A stretch of 32,620 bases of DNA from the NCBI GenBank assembly GCA_013336165.1, contig JAAXUF010000017.1:1-32620 (forward strand). Direction: 5' to 3'. Source of the stretch: Coriobacteriia bacterium. Its GTDB lineage: Bacteria; Actinomycetota; Coriobacteriia; Anaerosomatales; JAAXUF01. The position numbers and the translations under genes are program-made. The notes under the pieces are model-generated. The model ran no database searches. It worked only from the letters and a program-made list of their open reading frames with translations, and was not told where the DNA came from. Positions within the stretch are counted from its first letter, which is position 1. The number at the start of each line of letters is the position of its first letter. Below, in pieces: positions 25,486 to 32,620 of this stretch.

Positions 25486-25494
25486 TGTTACATT
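25486..25494 (+). promoter_or_regulatory. Possible promoter of the U32 gene
   Basis: TGTTACATT at 25486-25494 matches an extended -10 in the gap between the divergent penicillin-binding protein and U32 genes. No -35 is obvious. The remaining bases of this ~100-nt gap must also contain the minus-strand promoter, which I cannot place with confidence. Confidence 0.35.
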
Positions 25495-25567
25495 GGTGCT
25501 CTACCGGGCGAAATGCATGCCATCGGCCAGGTTTGTTGTCGGCCTGTCAATCAGTATCGGAGAAACC

Positions 25568-27985
25568 GTGACCGCTTCTCGGACAGATGCCCCCGAACTT
25601 CTTGCCCCCGCCGGTTCCCTTGAGGGGCTTCGAGCCGCTGTGGCGAATGGTGCCAATGCGGTGTACCTCGGCGTCGAGGAGTTCAACGCACGGCGCGGCG
25701 CCGAGAACTTCAAGCTGGAAACCCTGTCAGATACCTGTCGGTATGCGCACTTGCACGAGGTTAAAGTGTACCTGACTGCGAACGTGGTCGTATTGCAGCA
25801 CGAACTGACCGACATTTTGAACATGGTGGACAGGGCGTGGGAGTCGGGAATTGATGCGGTCATCGTACAGGATCTGGGTGTGCTTCTCGCTATCAATCGC
25901 ACTATGCCGCATGTCCGGGTGCATGCATCGACGCAGATAAACGCGCACAACTCAATGACGCTTGGAACGCTTGCATCGATGGGGGTCAGCAGGGCGACCC
26001 TGGCGCGCGAGGTCTCCATCGAGGAAATTGCGTCCTTCGCCCGCCGAGACGACATCGAAGTAGAAACGTTCGTCCATGGAGCACTCTGTGTGTGCCACTC
26101 GGGGCAGTGCCTCATGTCGTCGGTGATCGGCAGACGCAGTGCCAACCGCGGGCTCTGCGCTCAACCGTGCCGCCTGCCCTACGAGCTGCTGGACCGCGAA
26201 GGCGCACCAATCGAGACGCCGGGTGCCCACTTGCTGTCGCCGAAGGATCTTGCCGGCATAGGCATGCTTCCGGATCTCGTCAGGGCCGGGGTTGCGGCCC
26301 TCAAGATCGAAGGTCGCATGAAGAGCGCCGAGTATGTCGCGCTCGTGACAGGCACCTACCGTGCGGCTCTCGACCGCGCGGTCGCCGATCCTGAAGGCTT
26401 CTCGGTACGGGACGGAGAGCAGGCGGTACTCGAGGAATCGTTCTCGCGCGGATTCTCGCAGGCGTACCTTGTCGGTGAGCGCGGGAACGCCATGATGAGC
26501 TACCAGCGACCCAACAATCGTGGCGTTCCCGTTGGGCGTGTCGTCTCAGTTGCCAGCGGCCTGGCTACGATTGACTTCGGAATCTCGGTCGATGCCGAAG
26601 ACACGTTGGAGTTCTGGACCTCAGCCGGTCGCTTTGCCCAGGCGGCCGGCCCCCTTGAACTGGCTGGTTCGGTCGTTCGCGCTGTCCCGGCAGGGGCACG
26701 GGCGGCGCTGAGGCTCGAGCATTCCGCCATTGCCGGGGACAGGGTCTTCCGTGTACGCAATGCATCGCTCACTCAAGCCGCTCGGCGCACGTTTGCCGCC
26801 TCCGGTGATGCCGATTCGATGCCGCTGTCGTTCTCGGTGCGTGTTGTCGCGGCCAGTCCGCTCAGCGTCGAGGTGCGTGACTGTCGGGGCGTAGTCGGGG
26901 TGGCCGAGGGCCCGATTGTTGAGCCTGCTCGCACCAAAGCCGTGACTGCCGAGGAAGTCGCCGAGCACATCGGGCGCCTGGGCGGAACTCCATATTGGAT
27001 AGAGGCGTGGAATCTCGAGATGTCACCGAACGTCGGAGTGGGGTTCTCGGCGCTGCACCGAGTGCGCCGAGACGCCATTGAGGCCTACGAGAGCGCCTTG
27101 CTTGCGCCGTGGCGAGACCGGCGGCGCGTCCATCCCGCGGTTCCCGCGGTGATGGGGGGACGGTCGAGAGCACCCCGGAGACAGCCGCTTGTCTTTGCGG
27201 CGGTGGAGGACTCGGACGTGGCCAAAGCATGTTTGGAGGCCGGAGCTGATTTCGTCCACATCCCGACCTATGCACTCAGGCCACACGATGCCGAGCTTCC
27301 GGGCATGGTTCCCCTGCTGCCGCGTATTGCCCACGATCGGGAATGCGGGGCCATACTCTCCCATGTGCGAGAAGGGGGAAGAGTCGTGGTCGGCAATCTC
27401 GGCCTGCTTGCCGAGGCCTCACGTCGGGGCGCAGCCACGGAGGCGCATTGGTCCCTAAACGCTTTGAACTCGCTTTCGGTGGAGCAGCTTGCGGGGATGG
27501 GGGCATCGCTGGTCTGGCTCTCGCCGGAACTGTCCGGTCACCAGATCGAGCAGATCGTTTCCGCCTCGCAGGTCCCAGTCGGAATCGCCGTATACGGCCA
27601 CCACGAAGTCATGGTTACCGAGCACTGCGTGCTGATGGCTGAGGGCGATTGTAAGAGGTCCTGCGGCACCTGCTCGCGCCGCAGGACGAAGCATACCCTT
27701 CGGGACCGAAAAGACTACGAGTTCCCGATTCAGACCGACACCACGGGACGCACGCATATCTACAACGCGGTCCCCCTCGATCTGTCTGCGGCATTGCCTG
27801 AACTGCTGGCGACGGGCGTTGAGGCACTGCGCCTCGATCTGGCAGTCGAGTCGCCTCAGGAGGCCGCGCAGCAGGTCCGGCGGGTGCGGATGGCCCTGGG
27901 GATCGCGCTTGCGGGGAGTGTGCCTCCACGGCGCGACGATGGAGTGGCAACCACCACAGGGCATTTCTTCAGAGGCGCGATCTGA
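25568..27985 (+). CDS. U32-family peptidase/hydroxylation protein, long form
   Basis: The 805-residue protein starts with the U32 barrel (LLAPAGSLEGLRAAVANGAN, AVYLGVEEFNARRG) and its cysteine cluster: C174, C176, C181, C197 and C201 in CVCHSGQC and NRGLCAQPCR. A beta-rich DUF3656-like middle follows, then a second U32-like module with its own cysteines (C687, C695, C699, C702). Such long forms include RlhA, which hydroxylates 23S rRNA; older names call the family collagenase-like peptidases, and proteolysis is poorly supported for this type. An Fe-S cluster on the cysteines is likely. Start GTG at 25568 has GGAG 5 nt before it; an in-frame ATG at 25517 has no good site. It ends 17 nt from the convergent gene. 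Confidence 0.88.
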   Translation: MTASRTDAPELLAPAGSLEGLRAAVANGANAVYLGVEEFNARRGAENFKLETLSDTCRYAHLHEVKVYLTANVVVLQHELTDILNMVDRAWESGIDAVIVQDLGVLLAINRTMPHVRVHASTQINAHNSMTLGTLASMGVSRATLAREVSIEEIASFARRDDIEVETFVHGALCVCHSGQCLMSSVIGRRSANRGLCAQPCRLPYELLDREGAPIETPGAHLLSPKDLAGIGMLPDLVRAGVAALKIEGRMKSAEYVALVTGTYRAALDRAVADPEGFSVRDGEQAVLEESFSRGFSQAYLVGERGNAMMSYQRPNNRGVPVGRVVSVASGLATIDFGISVDAEDTLEFWTSAGRFAQAAGPLELAGSVVRAVPAGARAALRLEHSAIAGDRVFRVRNASLTQAARRTFAASGDADSMPLSFSVRVVAASPLSVEVRDCRGVVGVAEGPIVEPARTKAVTAEEVAEHIGRLGGTPYWIEAWNLEMSPNVGVGFSALHRVRRDAIEAYESALLAPWRDRRRVHPAVPAVMGGRSRAPRRQPLVFAAVEDSDVAKACLEAGADFVHIPTYALRPHDAELPGMVPLLPRIAHDRECGAILSHVREGGRVVVGNLGLLAEASRRGAATEAHWSLNALNSLSVEQLAGMGASLVWLSPELSGHQIEQIVSASQVPVGIAVYGHHEVMVTEHCVLMAEGDCKRSCGTCSRRRTKHTLRDRKDYEFPIQTDTTGRTHIYNAVPLDLSAALPELLATGVEALRLDLAVESPQEAAQQVRRVRMALGIALAGSVPPRRDDGVATTTGHFFRGAI

Positions 27986-28002
27986 AGCTCAAGCGCCAAA
28001 CG

Positions 28003-30588
28003 CTACTGTATCTTGATGGTCTTTGTGATCGTGGTCGCCTGGCCGCTGTTATCGGTCACCTTGAGAGTGACTTTGTGGTCGCCGGTGGTCTTCCACTGGT
28101 GAGTCACTTTCGTTCCGTTGCTCGGCAGGGTGCCATCATCAAACTCCCAGTACCATTCGACGACCGTTCCGTCGTCCTTCGAAAGTGAGCCGTCGATAGC
28201 GACGGATTCATTGACATTTGCAGTGACGGGTATGGAGAACTCCGCAGTCGGTGCCTTGTCGGCGGGGCTTGCGGCAATTGTCACGGTAACAGCAGCTCCC
28301 TCTGTGACTGAGCTTCCAGCCGCTGGAGTCTGTGCGGCAACCGTGCCCGCCGTCACACCGCTCACGCTCTTCTCGAATATAGTCGCTGCCAACTTCAGGT
28401 TGCTGAGCGCCGTCAACGCCTGTGCCTTGGTCATGCCCACAAGGTTGGGCATCGTGATGGTAGTGGGTGCTACGTGCAGAGTGCAAGACGTGAGTTGAGT
28501 TCCTGCGAGGAAGAGCGAGTCTGCTGTCTTGGGACAGCTGGCGGTTGCAGCAAGGCCGGTATCCTGGCACACCGTGATCTTCGTGAGACCTGATGGCTGA
28601 GTGAAATCCTGCGCCGGGGTCGAGGCTAGGGCGGCCTTCATGAACTTGGCCCACATGGTTGCCGGGAATGAGCCTCCGGTGACCAGTTTCCCATGGACAT
28701 TCGTCATGGGCTTCTGCGAGTCCACATATCCCATCCAGACTGCTGTCGCCAATTGCGGGGTGTAGCCGACAAACCACGCATCGGCGTTGTTCTCGGTCGT
28801 GCCGGTCTTGCCGGCGGCAGGGCGGCCGATTTGAGCGCCGGTGCCGGTTCCTTTGCTGATGACGCCTCTCAGGATGTCCGTGGTCAGATACGCGATCGCG
28901 GGATTGATCACTTGGCTGGTCTGGGGCTTCGCCGAGTACAAGACCTTGCCTGCAGCGTCTTTGACCTCGGTGATGCCGTATGGCGCTGCGTAGGTCCCGT
29001 TTGTGGCCAAAGTGGCGTAGGCAGCAGCCATCTCCAGGGGATTCATGTCCATGACACCCAGTGCGATTGCGGGAACTGGCGAGATTCCCGTGTGGATGCC
29101 CATCTTCTCGGCCGTCTGGACAACCTTCTGGGGTGTCACCTGAATAACAAGTTGTGCATACACCGCGTTGACCGATTGCTCGGTTGCGACCCTCAGGCGC
29201 AATGGCTCACCAGTGCCGCCTGGCTCTCCTTTGACACTCCAGATCTCATTGCCCACTGGCAGGTCAATCGCGGCAGATGAGTAGGTCTGTTCCGGACTGA
29301 TCCCCTGCGTCAGCGCCGTGATCAGAACGAAAGGCTTGAAGGTGGACCCCGGTTGACGTCCCTTGCCCACGGCTGCGTTGAACTGCTGGGTCTTGAAGTC
29401 GCGGCCGCCGACCATTGCGAGAACCTCTCCCGTGCCCGGACGGATCGAGACCAGAGCCGCCGAGGGGTCTTCCGGTTTGTTCAGCGTATCCGCAATTGCC
29501 TTCTCGGCAGCCTGCTGCGTGGTCAGATCGAGCGTCGTTGTGATCGTGAGACCGTCGCGGTACAGCACGTCGTCCCCGTACATCCCCACAAGCTGAGCCG
29601 TGACCCACTGCACGAAGTAGGGAGCGTTTGACGCAGCCGACTTGAGGCCGACGGGTTTGACCGGAGTCGCGACAGCGGCGTCGTAGTCCGCTTGGGAGAT
29701 GTATCCCTGCGACAGCATCTGGGACAGGACGGTGTCGCGCCGCTGTTTTGCGGCCGTGAGGTCAACGTAGGGAGAGTAAGTGCCCGGGGACTTAATGACA
29801 CCCGCAAGCATGGCTGACTCGGCTAGGGTGAGATTCTCCACACTCTTGCCGAAGTAGAGCTGCGCAGCCGATTCTACGCCCCACGCACCGTGGCCAAAGC
29901 AGATCGTGTTCATATAAAGCTCAAGTACCTGATCCTTGCTGTAGAGCTTGTTGACTTTGCTTGCGAGCATGGCTTCCATGATCTTACGCTTGAAGGACAC
30001 GTCGGTTGAACCGAATGCGTTCTTCACGTACTGCTGGGTTATCGTGGAACCGCCCTGTCGGGGTTTGCGGAGGACGTAGTCGTTTACGAGGGCCCGAAGG
30101 ATTCCTATCGGGTCGACTCCGCTGTGCTGGTAGAACCGCTGATCCTCTGTGGCGATCACCGCCTGTCGAAGCGCTGCGGGCATCTTCGCGAGGGATTTGT
30201 CCACACGGTTCTGATCGGCATACAACTTGGCCAGGACCACTCCGTTGCGATCGAGAATTGTGGTGGTCTGGTCCCGTCCTCGAGCTTGCGTAAGGTCGGG
30301 GTCAGGCAGAGACGAGTCCAGCCTCGCATACGCTACGCCGCCCAGCCCTCCGAGCAACACAACAGCGATCGCAGCGCACAGCAGGACCCAGCGAAGGATG
30401 CGTCCCCTTCGTTTGGGGGTCCGCCGCCCTTTCTTTCGAGGAGCGCTCGTTGGAGGACGACGGGTCGCCGACGTGTGGCGCGGAGCCGTTGAGCCGCTGC
30501 GGGCGCGAGGCGTACTTCGCGCATCTGACTTGCGCGAACCTGCCGAGCGACCATCGCCGCTGTTTCGACGGGGACGATATTCTGTCAT
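28003..30588 (-). CDS. Class A penicillin-binding protein with PASTA and PKD domains
   Basis: This 861-residue synthase has a 62-residue basic, Ser/Arg/Pro-rich cytoplasmic tail, one membrane span (65-88), a GT51 domain (Glu148 in EDQRFYQH, GGSTITQQY near 179-187), and a transpeptidase with S415-x-x-K418, SVN (472-474) and KTG (594-596). A cysteine-bearing linker (C674, C685, C702) leads to a PASTA module (about 711-775; MPNLVGMTKAQALTALSN) and a C-terminal PKD domain (about 778-861) with EWYWEFDDGT and HQWKTTGDHKVTLKV. PKD domains are beta sandwiches usually involved in extracellular binding. The start at 30588 is chosen because AAGGG is about 10 nt upstream and the next frame extension runs into the tyrS gene on the other strand. 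Confidence 0.94.
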   Translation of the reverse strand: MTEYRPRRNSGDGRSAGSRKSDARSTPRARSGSTAPRHTSATRRPPTSAPRKKGRRTPKRRGRILRWVLLCAAIAVVLLGGLGGVAYARLDSSLPDPDLTQARGRDQTTTILDRNGVVLAKLYADQNRVDKSLAKMPAALRQAVIATEDQRFYQHSGVDPIGILRALVNDYVLRKPRQGGSTITQQYVKNAFGSTDVSFKRKIMEAMLASKVNKLYSKDQVLELYMNTICFGHGAWGVESAAQLYFGKSVENLTLAESAMLAGVIKSPGTYSPYVDLTAAKQRRDTVLSQMLSQGYISQADYDAAVATPVKPVGLKSAASNAPYFVQWVTAQLVGMYGDDVLYRDGLTITTTLDLTTQQAAEKAIADTLNKPEDPSAALVSIRPGTGEVLAMVGGRDFKTQQFNAAVGKGRQPGSTFKPFVLITALTQGISPEQTYSSAAIDLPVGNEIWSVKGEPGGTGEPLRLRVATEQSVNAVYAQLVIQVTPQKVVQTAEKMGIHTGISPVPAIALGVMDMNPLEMAAAYATLATNGTYAAPYGITEVKDAAGKVLYSAKPQTSQVINPAIAYLTTDILRGVISKGTGTGAQIGRPAAGKTGTTENNADAWFVGYTPQLATAVWMGYVDSQKPMTNVHGKLVTGGSFPATMWAKFMKAALASTPAQDFTQPSGLTKITVCQDTGLAATASCPKTADSLFLAGTQLTSCTLHVAPTTITMPNLVGMTKAQALTALSNLKLAATIFEKSVSGVTAGTVAAQTPAAGSSVTEGAAVTVTIAASPADKAPTAEFSIPVTANVNESVAIDGSLSKDDGTVVEWYWEFDDGTLPSNGTKVTHQWKTTGDHKVTLKVTDNSGQATTITKTIKIQ

Positions 30589-30713
30589 GCGGTGGTTGCC
30601 CTTCGTTTGAGAGCCTCGTCGTTGCAGTTGACGGGCATCAACACATACGGCGCACAGTTGGCGCTTGGTGCGCGCTCGGCCTCGGCCGGTACTCTGGTAG
30701 TATGACATGCAAG

Positions 30714-30740
30714 TTGCGAACCAATCGAGCCGGCTATAAA
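30714..30740 (+). promoter_or_regulatory. Possible tyrS promoter
   Basis: TTGCGA (30714-30719) and TATAAA (30735-30740) have good sequence but a short 15-bp spacer. If used, transcription would begin within a few bases of the ATG at 30745, giving a leaderless message or favouring a later start. Confidence 0.4.
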
Positions 30741-30744
30741 CGTC

Positions 30745-32001
30745 ATGGTGACGTCTTGGAAGGTTCCCGCATTGCTGGAAGGACGACGACCTTTGCTTTC
30801 TGCCGACGAGCAGCTCAAGATCATACAAAGCGGCATTGCCGATCTCGTTCCAAATGCCGACATGGTGCGCAAGCTCAAGAAGGGCGCCCCCCTTCGCATC
30901 AAGCTTGGCGTCGACCCTACGGCGCCGGATCTGCATCTCGGGCACGCCGTGCCCCTGCGCAAGTTGAGGCAGTTTCAGGACCTCGGGCATACGGTGGTAC
31001 TGATCATCGGGGACTTCACGGCGTTGATCGGCGATCCTTCGGGCAGAAACACCACGCGGCCCGCGCTATCGCTCGAGCAGATCAACGAGAATGCGCGAAC
31101 CTATGTGGATCAGGCTTTCAGAATCCTGGATCCGCAGAAGACGGAGCTAAGACGCAATTCCGAATGGCTCGGCAAGCTCGGCTTCGCCGACTTGCAGCGT
31201 CTGGCGAGCAGATTCACGGTGGCCCGAATTCTCGAACGTGACGATTTCTCCAAGCGATTCTCCGATCGCCAACCGATTTCGCTCCATGAGTTCCTGTATC
31301 CAGTTGCGCAGGCATACGACTCGGTTGTCATCGAAGCAGACGTGGAACTGGGCGGCACCGACCAGCTCTTCAATTTGCTGGCGGGGCGAGAACTCATGGA
31401 GAAGCTCGCTATGGAACCGCAGGTGGCCCTGACCCTGCCACTGCTCGAGGGGACCGATGGCATTCAGAAGATGAGCAAGTCGTACGGCAACTACATAGGG
31501 CTTACTGACATGCCTGAGGAAATATTCGGTAAAGTCATGTCCATCCCAGACGGGCTCATGTTGAAGTACTACACGCTCTGCACATCTTTGCCCGTAGCCG
31601 AAGTCGACAAAATCGGTGCAGCCATTGGCGCGGGGGAGTTGCCGGCCAACCAGGCCAAGCGCAGACTCGCGCGAGAAATCGTGGCACTCTACCATGGCGC
31701 CGATGCATCCATCGATGCTGAAGCCGCGTTCGATAGAGTATTCAAGGACCATCAGGCGCCCGCGGACTTACCTGAGATACCTGTTGCTCTGTCTGACGAA
31801 GTCTACCTTCCGGGGCTACTTCACGAACTGGGTCTGGTGACTTCGACCTCCGAAGGCCGCAGGATGATTGACCAAGGCGCGGTCAAGCTTGATGGAGCGT
31901 CGTTGAAGCCGGGCATATATTTGTGCGCGTGCGCGCGTGTGGATGGGCACATACTGCAGGTGGGTAAACGCCGCTTCGCCAAGCCGAGGAACAATAGCTA
32001 G
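30745..32001 (+). CDS. tyrS: Tyrosyl-tRNA synthetase
   Basis: The 418-residue class I enzyme charges tRNA-Tyr. The HIGH motif reads HLGH (64-67) after KLGVDPTAPDL, LIIGDFTALIGDPSGR follows, KMSKS is at 242-246, and an S4 RNA-binding domain ends the protein (about 355-415). The KLGVDPTAPDLHLGH text places it in the TyrRS subgroup common outside enterobacteria and Bacillus TyrS. The ATG at 30745 has no ribosome-binding site and lies five bases after a TATAAA; TTG at 30772 has GGAAGG 8 nt before it, and TTG at 30793 has GGAAGG 10 nt before it. The true start may therefore be 9 or 16 codons later. No T-box precedes it. Confidence 0.95.
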   Translation: MVTSWKVPALLEGRRPLLSADEQLKIIQSGIADLVPNADMVRKLKKGAPLRIKLGVDPTAPDLHLGHAVPLRKLRQFQDLGHTVVLIIGDFTALIGDPSGRNTTRPALSLEQINENARTYVDQAFRILDPQKTELRRNSEWLGKLGFADLQRLASRFTVARILERDDFSKRFSDRQPISLHEFLYPVAQAYDSVVIEADVELGGTDQLFNLLAGRELMEKLAMEPQVALTLPLLEGTDGIQKMSKSYGNYIGLTDMPEEIFGKVMSIPDGLMLKYYTLCTSLPVAEVDKIGAAIGAGELPANQAKRRLAREIVALYHGADASIDAEAAFDRVFKDHQAPADLPEIPVALSDEVYLPGLLHELGLVTSTSEGRRMIDQGAVKLDGASLKPGIYLCACARVDGHILQVGKRRFAKPRNNS

Positions 32002-32180
32002 ACGAGTGTCCTCGTTGGACCAATTCGAAATGCTTTCGCGTGCGCTTCGGCGTCTTGACAATTGAGCGCCGAGCGGAACCGTTGAAGTTCCCTAGGGCGC
32101 ATCTTTCTATGAGGCGATGGCTTTTCGCAGCGATATCCGGTGGCTTTCGGGACGCTGGGGAAATAAGTCCAAACAAAGTG
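32002..32180 (+). other. Intergenic region between tyrS and the rRNA promoter
   Basis: I see no gene in this stretch. Just after the tyrS stop, ACGAG and CTCGT form a small 5-bp hairpin without a T-run, a poor terminator. A TTGACA at 32055-32060 looks like a -35 but has no acceptable -10 at 16-18 bp. The region may contain upstream rRNA promoter elements. Confidence 0.4.
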
Positions 32181-32209
32181 TTGACACTGTGGGGGAGGGT
32201 GCGTAAAGT
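32181..32209 (+). promoter_or_regulatory. rRNA operon promoter
   Basis: TTGACA (32181-32186, full consensus) and TAAAGT (32204-32209) are separated by exactly 17 bp. Transcription should start near 32215. This is the best sigma-70-type promoter in the window and lies about 290 bp before 16S rRNA. Confidence 0.88.
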
Positions 32210-32214
32210 ATCCC

Positions 32215-32502
32215 CTTGCCGCCGACGCAAGCCGAGCGGAGAGCAGCGGGAAGCAAGCACTACAAAGCTGGATTTCGCTGCAGCCTGAACCTTGAAAACC
32301 GGATACTGTGACAAGCCAGTAGGTTCGCATTGCGAACCACACAATGAACCCGTCAAGCTGAGAGGGTCTGTTAAAAGACCAAACCAGCATGACATAGTAC
32401 GGATCTAAACCACGTCGGCTTCCTTACCGGCGCAGGTAGATCACTCCGGATAGAACCGGATCACACTTCGTGATTTACGAGCTTTAGCTCGTAAAAACAA
32501 AT
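32215..32502 (+). ncRNA. rRNA leader with a run of hairpins
   Basis: The leader has no coding sequence. Visible perfect stems are GGTTCGC/GCGAACC (32322-32338, 3-nt loop), GGTC/GACC around TGTTAAAA (32365-32380), ATCAC/GTGAT near 32459-32473, and TTTACGAGC/GCTCGTAAA around TTTA (32474-32495), which ends about 7 nt before 16S. CTTGAAAACC at 32291-32300 resembles the region around boxA antitermination sites in Gram-positive rRNA leaders. Roles in processing and antitermination are inferred. Confidence 0.6.

Positions 32503-32620
<118 letters not shown>

Noticed and set aside
32055-32083. Second rRNA promoter from TTGACA at 32055
   Set aside because: No acceptable -10 occurs at 16-18 bp; ACCGTT is at the 17-bp position.

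Overview
The window is a stretch of high-G+C bacterial chromosome made almost entirely of core genes. The organism is most likely an actinomycetote: the 16S rRNA 5' end reads like actinobacterial 16S, initiation factor 3 begins with the actinobacterial [16 protein letters not shown] pattern on a non-AUG start, the arginine genes lie in the order argC-J-B-D-F-R-G-H, and two bifunctional penicillin-binding proteins carry PASTA modules. A Coriobacteriia-like anaerobe would fit, but that is inference. I see no insertion sequence, phage gene, CRISPR array, toxin system or tRNA gene.

Layout. 1-1558: the start of an unknown minus-strand gene, a TipA-type MerR regulator with a recognisable self-controlled promoter, and a flavodoxin. 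1639-8191: valS, folC, a small membrane double-zinc-ribbon protein and thrS. 8175-9730: a promoter inside the end of thrS, a leader with an intrinsic terminator, infC starting at an ATC codon, rpmI, rplT and a strong terminator. 9885-10762: a secreted TasA/camelysin-like protein overlapping its SipW-like signal peptidase. 10780-14690: a complete phenylalanine T-box riboswitch, then pheS and pheT.

14787-23262: a full arginine operon. ArgC, ArgJ, ArgB and ArgD form ornithine by the cyclic acetyl route, ArgF, ArgG and ArgH take it to arginine, and the repressor ArgR is encoded inside the same run. Stop/start overlaps at argJ-argB and argB-argD imply translational coupling. 23346-30588: two class A penicillin-binding proteins on the minus strand flank a plus-strand U32-family protein; the second carries a C-terminal PKD domain after its PASTA module. 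30745-32001: tyrS. 32181-32620: a near-consensus rRNA promoter, a roughly 290-nt structured leader and the first 118 nt or so of 16S rRNA.

The unifying theme is translation supply: four aminoacyl-tRNA synthetases (Val, Thr, Phe with two subunits, Tyr), IF3, L35, L20 and rRNA, joined to arginine synthesis and cell-wall assembly. The most informative non-coding elements are the Phe T-box, the infC attenuator with its ATC start, the MerR operator, and a perfect hairpin just before the first partial gene. The least ordinary coding items are the TasA/SipW-like pair and the PASTA-PKD penicillin-binding protein. I found no clearly new biological system.
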